From positions 124,001 through 188,000 of the forward strand of contig NSJL01000003.1 of NCBI GenBank assembly GCA_002634385.1: DNA of 64,000 bases. Direction: 5' to 3'. The position numbers were made by a program, and so were the translations under genes. The notes below the pieces were generated by a model. It searched no databases. It had not been told where the DNA came from and saw only the letters and a program-made list of their open reading frames with translations. Below are positions 52,605-62,300 of this stretch, piece after piece. Each line of letters opens with the position of its first letter. The first letter of the stretch is position 1. The stretch comes from Nitrospira sp. (GTDB lineage: Bacteria > Nitrospirota > Thermodesulfovibrionia > Thermodesulfovibrionales > Dissulfurispiraceae).

Positions 52605-53612
52605 TCACCTTCTCGGGTTCGAATAGGAGGACCAGGGCCACTGATACGTCGACTCGGCGGCTACGGGAGAGGGATTTTTCGTGACAGTGTGCTGGAAACG
52701 GTCGCCCTGTCCGTCCAAAGCATAGCTTTTCCCTCCGCAGGGGTCGGAAATGTTGAAGGTATAGTCAATCAGGGCATCGAGGGGCCTTCGGACAGCCAGA
52801 TGGTCCAGCTCGTTGACCGGCCGGTCCGAGGGCACCGAATGGTCGGCGGGGTAGGTGCCCGGCACCACATTATAGTAAGCTTTTTGTGAGTCCGGAATAG
52901 CCATATTGTTGAAGATATCGATACCCATGCGGTGATCGTTGATCGTATCCTCATCGTATACCTGGACGATCATGTTCATATATGCCGGGAAAGATTTCAG
53001 TTGCGTGTCGCTCATTTCTGAAGAGTACCAGGGCGCCAGCATGAACAGGAACACTCCCTGGGTTCCCCATCCTTGCTCCTTCATGCCCTTCCAGGCCATG
53101 GCGGGTACGGCGCCCGCTCCGAAGGAGTGCCCCAGGAAGCCGACTTTTTGCAGATTCATCCGCGTTGCATAGCGTTCAGCGGCCATTTGGAACCCGTTCC
53201 ACATGATCTGATACCGGCCGGGCACATCGGTTCCCGTGGAGGGATAGGGGGAATGCACCACCACGAATCCCCGGGAAACCATATGCGTAATGAGCGTCCT
53301 GACGCCGGTCCAGTTGGTGCCGCCGAAGCCGTGCGACCAGAAGAGCACCGGCGCGCGGCCGCTGAGTTCTTTCGGGAAGAAAACAGTTACCTCCGTTCCT
53401 CCCGCGGAGAGTCTCCAGGCCGTGTTTTCAAACTGTTCGTAGACCATTGTATAGGTTCCCTCTTCCCCGTAGTCCGCTGAGATGGGAACGGGATCTCCGG
53501 CGAAACGCAAACAATGAGGGGTATCCGGGGCGCTGCCCGCATGCAGGGGGAGTATCCCGAGCACCAGGCATAGTGTAATCAGGCCGGCCAGACCGGCAGC
53601 GAAATGCTTCAT
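52605..53612 (-). CDS. Secreted alpha/beta hydrolase (chlorophyllase/PAF-acetylhydrolase-like)
   Basis: A 335-residue exported hydrolase, the only minus-strand gene in the 24-57.8 kb region. Signal peptide about 1-26 (ends LHAGS or nearby). Motifs are VLFWSHGFGGTN (oxyanion hole) and VGFLGHSFGAGAVPAM (nucleophile Ser). A late Asp and His complete a triad by expectation (NELDHLAV contains a candidate His). The layout is like chlorophyllase, PAF-acetylhydrolase or cutinase-type enzymes that cut esters. It may act on the exported product or on environmental esters. Confidence 0.78.
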   Translation of the reverse strand: MKHFAAGLAGLITLCLVLGILPLHAGSAPDTPHCLRFAGDPVPISADYGEEGTYTMVYEQFENTAWRLSAGGTEVTVFFPKELSGRAPVLFWSHGFGGTNWTGVRTLITHMVSRGFVVVHSPYPSTGTDVPGRYQIMWNGFQMAAERYATRMNLQKVGFLGHSFGAGAVPAMAWKGMKEQGWGTQGVFLFMLAPWYSSEMSDTQLKSFPAYMNMIVQVYDEDTINDHRMGIDIFNNMAIPDSQKAYYNVVPGTYPADHSVPSDRPVNELDHLAVRRPLDALIDYTFNISDPCGGKSYALDGQGDRFQHTVTKNPSPVAAESTYQWPWSSYSNPRR

Positions 53613-53945
53613 AAAAACCTCCTTCTTCCTGTCTCACGACATGATGCTGAAAACATTCGAAAGCCGCTGCTTCCCGTGTGCGTCATTTCAAAACCCCCTC
53701 TCCCGGCCTTCGGCTGTCCTACCTATTCCCCGGAAAATCTCTGATTTCCTGGGGGCCCCTCTCCCTTGAGAGGAGAGGGGAAGGGGAAGGGTGAAAGAGA
53801 AAGTCTTGAAACAGCTTCCAGTAATAATAAATGTTCCTGAACAGGAACTCGGTGATTCGAATCACATGTATGAATATCACGGAATATCTATTTGCCGGTT
53901 ACAGGGCCTTCCCGGAGCAACAGGACAGACAGAAGGGAGAGTGCT
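53613..53945. other. Divergent intergenic region with CCCCTCTCC hairpin
   Basis: The gap between the divergent hydrolase gene and the small-protein gene contains CCCCTCTCC-CTTGAGA-GGAGAGGGG at 53756-53780, a hairpin of the same type as those near 14.7 kb. No clear promoter or sigma-54 site was found. The AT-rich segment 53820-53890 is the likeliest promoter area. Confidence 0.5.
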
Positions 53946-54173
53946 ATGAAACAGAATTGCGGTTTCGATAAGATCGTCATGCTGGCGGCCAAAGATACCG
54001 AGAGGGCGGCCAGGATAGTCGCCACGTCATTTTACAAGGTCCTGAGGAAAAACGGGTTTACGGATGAACAGATTGTCAATGTATCGAGCTGCATCCTCGA
54101 TTGCCTGCTCGAATCGCTCAGGGAATATAAGCAGAAAACCACCGTGAAAGCTGAGCCGGATACCTTACGGTGA
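53946..54173 (+). CDS. Small helical protein of unknown function
   Basis: A 75-residue protein, MKQNCGFDKIVMLAAKDTER followed by helix-forming sequence (ARIVATSFYKVLRKNGF, then IVNVSSCILDCLLESLREYK). It is predicted to be all-helical and cytosolic. Two or three Cys are present. An AGGGAG precedes the ATG at 53946; a longer frame from 53892 lacks support. It lies 127 nt upstream of cysC in the same direction. I do not recognise the family; the regular helical pattern suggests a small regulator or adaptor. Confidence 0.6.
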   Translation: MKQNCGFDKIVMLAAKDTERAARIVATSFYKVLRKNGFTDEQIVNVSSCILDCLLESLREYKQKTTVKAEPDTLR

Positions 54174-54300
54174 AAGAAAGCGATGCGGAACCCGTTGAAG
54201 CAGCCGTTCAGCACTCGTACACGATACAGCATGCTCGCCCTCTCTGCCGGGGTGAGAAACTAACCCCCGTATGAATTTTTTGAAAAGGAGGATATACTGA

Positions 54301-54900
54301 ATGACTTGTTTGCCGAATGTTGTCTGGCATAACGGACTGATCACTAAAAAAGACAGGTGGGCGCTGAATAAGCATAAGTCGGCGCTTATATGGATTACCG
54401 GTTTGTCTGCTTCGGGAAAATCGACGATTGCCCATGAGCTGGAGTCGCTGCTGTACGAAAAAGGGATCCGGTCGTACGTACTCGATGGAGATAATGTAAG
54501 GCACGGGTTGAACAGAAATCTCGGCTTTTCGGCGGACGACCGCAAGGAAAACCTGCGAAGAGTGGGAGAGGTTGCAAAGTTGTTTGTCGACGCAGGAATC
54601 CTTACGATAGCGTCGTTTATTTCTCCGTATGAAAGCGACCGGAACATGATTCGCACGCTGTTCCACGAGGGCGAGTTCATAGAGGTGTACCTGGATTGTG
54701 AAATGGTCATCTGCGAATCGCGGGACCCGAAAGGACTGTACGAGAAGGCACGAAAGGGAGAGATCGAGCATTTTACCGGTATCTCCGACCCCTATGAAAT
54801 ACCGGCGAATCCCGAAATCGTCGTGAACACGGGCGTATTGAACGTCTACGAATCTGTTGAGAAGATCCACTCGTACATGAAAAGCAACGGGATTATCTGA
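54301..54900 (+). CDS. cysC: Adenylylsulfate (APS) kinase
   Basis: A 199-residue cytosolic kinase that phosphorylates APS to PAPS, the sulfuryl donor. Motifs are GLSASGKST (P-loop), LDGDNVRHGLN, FSADDRKEN, FISPYESDRNM, and CESRDPKGLYEKAR. Length is that of stand-alone CysC. In dissimilatory sulfate reduction APS is reduced directly, so PAPS here is for sulfation. Strong AAGGAGG upstream; cysQ follows directly after the stop (TGAATG). Confidence 0.95.
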   Translation: MTCLPNVVWHNGLITKKDRWALNKHKSALIWITGLSASGKSTIAHELESLLYEKGIRSYVLDGDNVRHGLNRNLGFSADDRKENLRRVGEVAKLFVDAGILTIASFISPYESDRNMIRTLFHEGEFIEVYLDCEMVICESRDPKGLYEKARKGEIEHFTGISDPYEIPANPEIVVNTGVLNVYESVEKIHSYMKSNGII

Positions 54901-55824
54901 ATGGACTCTGCCCTGTCTTCCTACTTGCTTCAGTCATTGCGTGCAGCGCTGCGGGCCGGTGAGGCTATCCTTTCGGTATACCGGGACGATTTCGGGGTGA
55001 GCTACAAAGACGACAGATCCCCGCTTACCGCTGCGGACAGAAAATCTCATGAAATAATAGCTGCTGCGCTCTCTTCCGGGACACTCTCCCCGCTGCCCCT
55101 CCTCAGCGAGGAGGGGATAAATATACCCTATGCGCGGAGAAAGCGCTGGAAGCGCTTCTGGCTCGTCGATCCGCTGGACGGAACGAAGGAGTTTATCAAG
55201 CGAAACGGGGAGTTTACGGTGAATATCGCTCTTGTCGAGGGAAACCGTCCCGTTGCGGGCGTCGTCTACGCACCTGTTCCTGATGCGGCATACTTCGCGG
55301 GAAGAGGCATGGGAGCCTATTCAATAAGCGGCGTGAGGCTTTCCGCACTTTTCCGCTTGTCGCCTCCCGGCTTTGAAGCATCCGGCAACGACGCTCCGCA
55401 GGGAGCCGAACGGGGAGAAGAGCTCATGGATTCAATTCTTTCGGCAGCAAACCGATTGACCGCTTCCGGTGTCTGTGTACAAGATACAGGGGCGGTAACG
55501 GTTATCGGCAGCCGTTCCCATACCGGCAAGGAGTTCAGCGATTTTGTCGGGCGACTGAAGACCCGCTATGACAGTGTGGAAATTGTCCCGGCCGGCAGTT
55601 CTCTGAAATTCTGCCTGGTTGCCGAAGGGAAAGCAGACCTCTACCCCCGGTTCGGTCCGACCATGGAATGGGATACGGCGGCCGGAGACATCATAGTCGA
55701 AGAGGCGGGAGGGAGGGTAATCGATGCGGAGACGCATAGTGAGCTGAGGTACAACAAACAAGACCTTCTCAACCCATCGTTCATAGCAATGCACAAGGAG
55801 GCAATAAAATGGCAGAACCGGTAA
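54901..55824 (+). CDS. cysQ: 3'(2'),5'-bisphosphate nucleotidase (PAP phosphatase)
   Basis: A 307-residue inositol-monophosphatase-family enzyme that converts PAP, the by-product of sulfotransferases, to AMP. Motifs are SPLTAADRKSHEII, LLSEEG (metal Glu), VDPLDGTKEFIKRNGEFTVN (metal DPLDGT), and EWDTAAGDIIVEEAGG. It is somewhat longer than typical CysQ because of an insertion around residues 140-185. It relieves product inhibition of the sulfotransferases and completes a PAPS-use cycle with its neighbours. It overlaps the next gene by 16 nt. Confidence 0.93.
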   Translation: MDSALSSYLLQSLRAALRAGEAILSVYRDDFGVSYKDDRSPLTAADRKSHEIIAAALSSGTLSPLPLLSEEGINIPYARRKRWKRFWLVDPLDGTKEFIKRNGEFTVNIALVEGNRPVAGVVYAPVPDAAYFAGRGMGAYSISGVRLSALFRLSPPGFEASGNDAPQGAERGEELMDSILSAANRLTASGVCVQDTGAVTVIGSRSHTGKEFSDFVGRLKTRYDSVEIVPAGSSLKFCLVAEGKADLYPRFGPTMEWDTAAGDIIVEEAGGRVIDAETHSELRYNKQDLLNPSFIAMHKEAIKWQNR

Positions 55825-56483
55825 TTGTCGTCTCGGGGTTGCCCCGCTCCGGTACCTCAATGATGATGAGGTTATTAGAGGCAGGCGGGTTGGAAGTTAT
55901 TGCAGACAATCTGAGACAAGCGGATGAAGACAATCCGAACGGGTACTATGAATTTGAAAGAGTAAAGAGCCTCAAGGAAGACCGGACATGGTTATATCAT
56001 GCTCAGGGGAAAGTCGTTAAAATGGTTTCCATGCTTCTGTACGAGCTTCCTTCGGATCTCGGGTATAAGATAGTATTCATGAGAAGGGACCTGGACGAGA
56101 TTTGCGCATCGCAGAGAGTGATGCTGGGAAGAAAGGGAGAGGAACCCGGTTCCGGTGGAGAGGAGATGAGCAAATTGTATTCGTCTCATCTTCTTGAGAT
56201 TGAGTCCTGGCTTGCAAAACAGCAGAACATGGAAGTTCTGTACATGAATTACAATGAAATCATGGAAAATTCCGCTGTGAGTGTTGAGGAAATCAATGCG
56301 TTCTTTGATAACAAACTCTCGGTGGATCGCATGAAAAGCGTTGTGGACAAATCGCTGTACCGGCAGCGCAGGGTGCATGCTCCTGCTGCGCCTTGCTGCG
56401 GGCCTGTTCAGCAGGAGAACAGGGACAGGGACCAGGAGAGGGAGGTGATTGAGGCGCACCTCAAGTCTCTCGGGTATATGTAA
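55809..56483 (+). CDS. Sulfotransferase family protein, short form
   Basis: A 224-residue protein with a canonical 5'-phosphosulfate loop (VSGLPRSGTSMMMRLLEAGG) and a 3'-phosphate motif (YKIVFMRRDLDEICASQ). It is shorter than the first sulfotransferase (302). It starts within cysQ, so the APS kinase - PAP phosphatase - sulfotransferase order is one translational unit. The C-terminus EVIEAHLKSLGYM has the same LxxLGYM form as the tail of the alkaline-phosphatase-like enzyme at 37560. The acceptor is unknown. Confidence 0.85.
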   Translation: MAEPVIVVSGLPRSGTSMMMRLLEAGGLEVIADNLRQADEDNPNGYYEFERVKSLKEDRTWLYHAQGKVVKMVSMLLYELPSDLGYKIVFMRRDLDEICASQRVMLGRKGEEPGSGGEEMSKLYSSHLLEIESWLAKQQNMEVLYMNYNEIMENSAVSVEEINAFFDNKLSVDRMKSVVDKSLYRQRRVHAPAAPCCGPVQQENRDRDQEREVIEAHLKSLGYM

Positions 56484-56498
56484 GGAAAGGATAGCGGG

Positions 56499-57824
56499 GT
56501 GCAACGAATGAACAGGCGCAGCGGACGGAAAGTTGTCGTGCTCGGTATCGACGGGGTGCCCTGTACGCTTTTACACCGGTTTGCCCGTGAGGGGGTCATG
56601 CCGAACCTCGGCAGATTGATGGAAGAGGGGACACTCTGCAGCATGACGGCTTCTCTCCCGGAAGTTTCATCCACATCGTGGAGCACTTTTATCACCGGTG
56701 TAAATCCCGGAAAACACGGCATTTATGGCTTTATGGAACTGCAGAAGGATACTTACTCGTGGAAATTTCCGAACACGAATGACCTGAAGGCTCGGACCCT
56801 CTGGGAAATAGCGGGCGACTTCGGAAAGAGAAGCATCATCATTAACATCCCCGCGACATATCCGGCAAAACCGCTGAACGGCATGCTCGTAGCGGGGTTT
56901 GTCGCTCCTGACCTTAAGAAGGCATCATATCCTGATACAATGTATCATTACCTCAAGGGCGTTGGATATAAGCTCGACGTGGATGCAACGAGGGCAGTGC
57001 ATGCGCTGGAAGCGTTTACGGAAGACATCATGCAGACGTTCAGGAAAAGGACCGAGGTTATCGGGCATTTGTACGAAGCGGAGGAGTGGGATCTTTTCAT
57101 CGCCGGTATTACGGAGACGGACAGGCTGCACCATTACCTTTGGAACGCCCTGGACGACATACGGCATCCCCAGCATGGGTTTTTCATGCACTTTTATCAT
57201 GAACTGGACACGTTCATCGGTTCCTTTTACCGGAAGGTCGGTGAAGAGACACCCTTTGTGCTCCTGTCTGATCACGGTTTTACGAAGATAAAGAGCGAGG
57301 TCTACCTGAATGTTTTTCTCCGGCAGAAAGGCTATCTGAAATTCACAAGGCAAAAGCCGGAATCCTTTGCGTATCTCGACGGTGCGACAAAGGCTTTTGC
57401 CCTTGATCCTTCCCGGATATACCTCCACACGAAGGAAAGATACGCCAGAGGATGCGTGAATGATGGCTCGTATGATGAGATAAGGAAAGCACTGAGAGAA
57501 GACCTGCTTTCATTGAGAATCGATGGGGACCCGGTTATTCAGCAGGTCTTTTTCAAGGAGGATATCTATTCCGGTCAGTGCTTTGAAGAAGCGCCGGATC
57601 TCGTGGTGCTGCCCCACGAGGGGTATGACCTGAAAGGATCGATCGCAAAGGAGGAGCTGAGCGGCAAAAGTCCCCTGACGGGAGGTCATACGAGGGAAAA
57701 TGCCGCTTTCTATATAAATAGGAATATAGCCTGCAAAAATCTCCATATCGCGGATGCCGGAGCGTCGGTGCTGAAACTGCTCGGAATCGACTTCGCCGGG
57801 TTGGACGGCACTCCATTGGTATAG
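56499..57824 (+). CDS. Alkaline-phosphatase-superfamily enzyme, second copy
   Basis: A 441-residue member of the same superfamily as the enzyme at 37560 but shorter. Motifs are VVLGIDGVPC (metal Asp), SSTSWSTFITGVNPGKHGI with a Ser/Thr nucleophile, ITETDRLHHYLW, LLSDHGFTKI, and GGHTRENAAF (metal His). There is no signal peptide. It follows the second sulfotransferase by 15 nt, repeating the association of such an enzyme with a sulfotransferase seen in the synthase operon. The GTG at 56499 has AAGGAAAGG well placed; ATG at 56508 is an alternative. Confidence 0.82.
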   Translation: MQRMNRRSGRKVVVLGIDGVPCTLLHRFAREGVMPNLGRLMEEGTLCSMTASLPEVSSTSWSTFITGVNPGKHGIYGFMELQKDTYSWKFPNTNDLKARTLWEIAGDFGKRSIIINIPATYPAKPLNGMLVAGFVAPDLKKASYPDTMYHYLKGVGYKLDVDATRAVHALEAFTEDIMQTFRKRTEVIGHLYEAEEWDLFIAGITETDRLHHYLWNALDDIRHPQHGFFMHFYHELDTFIGSFYRKVGEETPFVLLSDHGFTKIKSEVYLNVFLRQKGYLKFTRQKPESFAYLDGATKAFALDPSRIYLHTKERYARGCVNDGSYDEIRKALREDLLSLRIDGDPVIQQVFFKEDIYSGQCFEEAPDLVVLPHEGYDLKGSIAKEELSGKSPLTGGHTRENAAFYINRNIACKNLHIADAGASVLKLLGIDFAGLDGTPLV

Positions 57825-57873
57825 GAAGTATCGGCACACGGATCCTCTCCTGCGGTCGCCTTCCCCCTTTCTT

Positions 57874-57904
57874 CTCTCAGCGTCCTTTGCGTCCTCTGCG
57901 GTGA
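57874..57904. repeat. Short CTCAGCGTCCTTTGCGTCC-type dispersed repeat
   Basis: The segment CTCTCAGCGTCCTTTGCG followed by TCCTCTGCGGTGAA is a short repeat known from many bacterial genomes. It sits between convergent genes. Only one copy is in the window. Confidence 0.4.
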
Positions 57905-57906
57905 AG

Positions 57907-59268
57907 TCAGCGGGGGTCGAAGATTTTTCCCGGGTTCATCATTCCCCGGGGATCGAAGACTCTCTTTATCCCCTGCATCAGCTGCAGTTCCCTCTCTTTG
58001 ACCTCCATGCCGAGATACGGCGCCTTGGTAAGTCCGATCCCGTGCTCTCCCGAGAGGGAGCCGCCCCTCCTGAGGGTGAGCTCGAAAAGGGTCCTGACCA
58101 GCCCCTTCCCTTTTGCATATTCCGCGGGGTCATGCGCATCCACCATGATGTTGACATGGATGTTTCCGTCCCCGGCATGCCCGAAGCAGACAATCCTGAT
58201 TCCGCTCTCTTCCGAAAGCCTCCTGAGGTCCACGAGGAGAGAGGGGATCTTATCCCGGGGGACGACGATATCCTCGTTTATCTTCGTGGGCTTCAGATGA
58301 TACAGGGCGGGGGAAACGGACCTCCTCGCCTCCCAGAGCCGCTCCCGGGCAGTGGAGTCCTCTGCCACGATGGCCTCTCCCCCCAGGGTATGACAGATGT
58401 CCACCACCCTTTCCGCCTCTTTTCTGATCGTTGCCGGGTATCCGTCGAGCTCGATCAGGAGCAGGGCCTCCACCTCCGTCGGGAGCCCCACGGGCTTGTA
58501 ATTCTCGATGGCCTCGATGGAGTACCTGTCCATGAATTCGATGGTGCGGGGGATAACCTTCGAGGAGATGATCTTTGCGACGGCAGTGCCCGATGCCTCG
58601 AGGCTGTTGAAAAAGACGAGGAACGTCATGACATCTTCAGGCAGGGGCAGCATCTTCAGCCGTATCCGGGTAGAGACGGCGAGCGTCCCCTCCGACCCCA
58701 CGAGGAGGTTTCTCAGGTCGTACCCCACCGCTTTCTTGTGCGTTCTGCCCCCGGTGGTGATGACGGTTCCGTCGGCCACTACCGCCTCGATCCCCATGAC
58801 GTAATCCCGCGTTACGCCGTACTTCACCGCCCGGGGTCCGCCGGCATTGGTCGCCACATTCCCCCCGATGGTGCAGACGGCAAGGCTGGCGGGGTCGGGG
58901 GGATAGAAGAAGCCGAGGTATTCGAGCTCTTTCTGGAGCCTGCCGTTTATCACGCCGGGCTCCACAGTGACGGTCATGTTCCTTGTATCGACGTCGAGGA
59001 TTTTCCTCATCTTTTCGAAGCTGAGGACGAGGGACGCACCCCGGGGCACCGATCCCCCCGTCATGCCGGTGCCCGCTCCCCGCGAGATCACGTTCATGCT
59101 GTTCTCATCGGCGTAGCGCAGGAGCCGCGCAACCTGATCGGCATTCCTCGGCCAGGCGACGGCGCGGGGGAGGGCGGCTTCAGCGGAAGAGGCATCGAAG
59201 CTGTAACAGAGGAGATCCTCTTTTTCGGTGGAGATTTCTATATCGTTCAGGGAAAAAGACCCTTTCAC
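57907..59268 (-). CDS. FAD-linked oxidase (GlcD/D-lactate dehydrogenase family)
   Basis: A 453-residue flavoprotein: FAD-binding PCMH domain (about 35-215: SRGAGTGMTGGSVP, GGNVATNAGGPRAVKYG, LLVGSEGTLAV) and C-terminal oxidase domain (about 220-450: FGHAGDGNIHVN, SGEHGIGLTK with the substrate-site His, and MNPGKIFDPR). It oxidises a 2-hydroxy acid such as lactate or glycolate, passing electrons to a partner; lactate is a usual electron donor for sulfate reducers. No iron-sulfur partner gene is adjacent in the window. GTG start with GGAGC upstream; 63 nt after smc. Confidence 0.9.
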   Translation of the reverse strand: MKGSFSLNDIEISTEKEDLLCYSFDASSAEAALPRAVAWPRNADQVARLLRYADENSMNVISRGAGTGMTGGSVPRGASLVLSFEKMRKILDVDTRNMTVTVEPGVINGRLQKELEYLGFFYPPDPASLAVCTIGGNVATNAGGPRAVKYGVTRDYVMGIEAVVADGTVITTGGRTHKKAVGYDLRNLLVGSEGTLAVSTRIRLKMLPLPEDVMTFLVFFNSLEASGTAVAKIISSKVIPRTIEFMDRYSIEAIENYKPVGLPTEVEALLLIELDGYPATIRKEAERVVDICHTLGGEAIVAEDSTARERLWEARRSVSPALYHLKPTKINEDIVVPRDKIPSLLVDLRRLSEESGIRIVCFGHAGDGNIHVNIMVDAHDPAEYAKGKGLVRTLFELTLRRGGSLSGEHGIGLTKAPYLGMEVKERELQLMQGIKRVFDPRGMMNPGKIFDPR

Positions 59269-59331
59269 GGGGTGCTCCCTTCTCCCGGTTCCCGGGATGT
59301 TTCTCCCTGCCCTGCTCCCGGGGCGAATCCT

Positions 59332-62300
59332 TTACGCCACATTCTCGGTCCCGGCAAACTGCAGCGACAGGGCCTTTGAGACTCCGGGCTCCTCCATGGT
59401 GATGCCGTACAGGTAGTCGGCGGCTTCCATCGTCGTTTTATTATGGGTGATCACGATGAACTGGGTATCCCGGGACAGTTCCCTGATCATCTGCGAGAAC
59501 CGGAACGTATTCGATTCATCGAGGGGGGCGTCCACCTCGTCGAGGATGCAGAGGGGGCTCGGCTTGATCAGGAAGCCCGCGAAAAGGAGGGTCAGAGAGG
59601 TCAGGGCCTTCTCTCCTCCGGACATGAGGTGGATGTTCTGGAGCTTTTTCCCGGGCGGCTGTGCCACGATATCGAGGCCCGACTCCAGGATGTTCTCCTC
59701 GTCGGTGAGGACGATGTCCGCCTTTCCTCCCCCGAAGAGCAGGGTAAAAACCTCCGCGAATTTCGTCCTGAGGGCGTCGTAAGCCTCGCGGAGCTTCCGC
59801 CGGGTGGAGGCGTTGATCCTGCTGATGGCTTCTTCGAGCTCGGCAATGGACATATTCAGATCCTGCTGCTGCTGCGTCAGGAAGTCATAGCGGGTTTTGA
59901 GCTCCTCGTACTCCTCGATGGTGCCAAGGTTGACCGGCCCGAGGTCCCGTATCTTCTCACCCAGCTGAGCGGCCTTCTCGCTGTCCTCCTGGGCGTCGAA
60001 GCCCTCCAGTACCACTTCCTCCTGCCCTATCTCGATCCCGTACTTCTGCATGAGGGAGCTCTCCCTGTTCTCCCGCCTGAGCCGGTGCTCCACCTCCTTC
60101 GAGCGGGCAGCCGCCATCTCCTGGGCGACGGAGTCGATTTCGGCACGGAGAGCCCGGAGGGCATTGCTCTCCTCCAGCAGCGTCCGGTTCTCCGTCTCGA
60201 TGACCTCCTTGCGGGCGGCCCTCTCCTGGCGCATCCTGTCCGCCTCCCCCACCAATGCCCTGATGCCTTCCTCACGGTTCCGGAGCTCCACTGCGGAATC
60301 GGTGAGCCGGGTCTCGGTCTCCCTGATCTCCCTTTCCGCGCTCTCCTTGCTTCTCTCCAATTCCTGTATGGTACGCCGCAGGTGCTCCCCTTCCCGCTGC
60401 AGCGCCTCGATCTTCTCCTTGTGGGAGCCGAGGGTGAGCTTAATATCGGTGAGGGACGACCGCGCTTCTTCGTATTCCGCCTTGACGGAGGCGATGGAGC
60501 TCTGGAGGGTGGTGATTCCCTCGTTGAGGGACTCCCTCTCCTTTTCAACCCGCCCGATCTCTTCCTCTTTTGCAGCAATGAGGCCGGTAAGAGTCTCCTT
60601 CTCCTCCGCAAGGGCCGCTGTCTCGGTATCGAGGAAAGAGAGCCTTCTCCTCTTCCTTTCGCTCTCCTCCCTCTGCCCCTGCAGGGAGTGCTCGGAAAGG
60701 GAGATCTCCTTCTCCACCTCCACAACGGAGTTCCGTACGGTGCGCAAGAGCTCTTTGCGGCCCGCCAGCAGGGAGGTCAGGGTGCTTACCTCATTCTCGG
60801 CGGTTGCGATGAGCGCCTGCTGCTGCTCCACGGTCCTCTGGAGCTCCCTGATTTCCCTCTTCCTCTTCAGGATATCCTTCCCCTGTCCTGCCAGGATTAC
60901 CCCGTCCCTGTCGATGACCTCCCCATCGAGGGTCGCCAGGATGCTGTTGCGTAAGGGATGCGTCTTCCTGATTTCGATTGCGCTCTGAAGGTCCCGTACG
61001 ATATACGTGTTCTCGAGTATCCGGCCGGCGGCCTCCCGGAAATCGCTGTTCTCAAAGGAAATAAAGTCGGAAACCTTTCCGATGACCGCTTCATGCCCCA
61101 AAGGGGTGCTCTCTCTTTTCCCCTCCCCGGCATCGAAGCCGGAATAGAGCAGGGCCGTCTTCCCGAGGTTCTTCTCTTTGATGAGCCGGACCGCCGCGAT
61201 GATGTCCTCGGCTTCCGATAACAGCAGGGAGTTGATCTTTTCGGAAAGGGCGGCTTCCACCGCCTTTTCATACTCCTTGCCCGCGCTGACGATATCCGAA
61301 AGGACCTGCCCGGAAAAATGCAAGCTCTCCCGGGATTCCGCGAGGAGGTCCATGAGGGAGCGGTCCACGGTCAGCTCCTTGAGGGAGTGGAGCCGGGAGG
61401 TATTCGAAGCCAGGGACTCCCGCTCACGGGAGAGGAGCGCCTTCCGGTCCTCTATTTCCGCGGTAACCCTCTCTGTCTCTTCCACCAGGGCATCCTGTTC
61501 GGCCAGCAGTTCCGTGCGCCTCCCCCTGGCCGCCCTGACGCCCTCCTCTCCCGCTCCGATGGTTTTTTCGAGGGCGGCGAGTCCCTCCTGGATACTCTCC
61601 CTGTCGCGGAGAGAGGAGGACTCGCGGTAGGTGAGCGTTTCGAGGGAGGAGAGGAGCTTCTGCAGCTCGTTCTTCTTATGGCTGAGGGTCTCCGATACCC
61701 GGAAAAGCTCTCTTCTCTTCTCTTCTATCTCCCCTTCCCTGTCCCCGATGACGAGCTCCATCTCCGTAAGGGATGCTTTCCTTTCCCTCAGCTCCTCCGA
61801 CAGTTCCGTCATGGAGGCAGAGAGGGTGCGGACAGTATCCTCGATCTCCCCGGTCCTCCTGAGGAGCTCCTCCCTCCTCGCATCGAACCCCTCCTGCTGA
61901 AGGGTGAGGCGGGATATGGTGTTCCGCTTGTTCTCCATTTCCGTCTTCAGGACGGCGACGAGCTTCTCCGCCTCCGCAATCTCCCTCTCCTTTGCATAGA
62001 GGTCGTTCTCCAGGGCGGTGAGTGCCTTTTCCTTCTCCACCATTTCGAGGCGCTTTGTTTCGATCTGGTTCTCGAGGGAGGAGAGGGCTCCCCTCTTCGA
62101 CGAGTCGATCTCCCCGAGACGCTCTATTTCGGCCTGCAGGGCCTCCAGGACCTCGCTGAGCCGTACATAGTCCCTCTTGCCCATCCTGAGCTCGATCTCC
62201 CGCATCTCCTCGGAAAGCCGCTTGTACCTCTCCGCCTTTTTGACCTGTCTGTCGAGACTGTTGATCTGGCGCCTGACCTCGTGGACGATGTCGTTGATGC

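Noticed and set aside
57901..59379. Plus-strand frame of 492 codons opposite the FAD oxidase
   Set aside because: The minus strand has the complete GlcD pattern; the plus frame has none.
59443..60954. Long plus-strand open frame of 503 codons opposite smc
   Set aside because: It is the antisense shadow of a full-length SMC with all ATPase motifs; its residues are low-complexity Leu/Glu/Gly with no domain.
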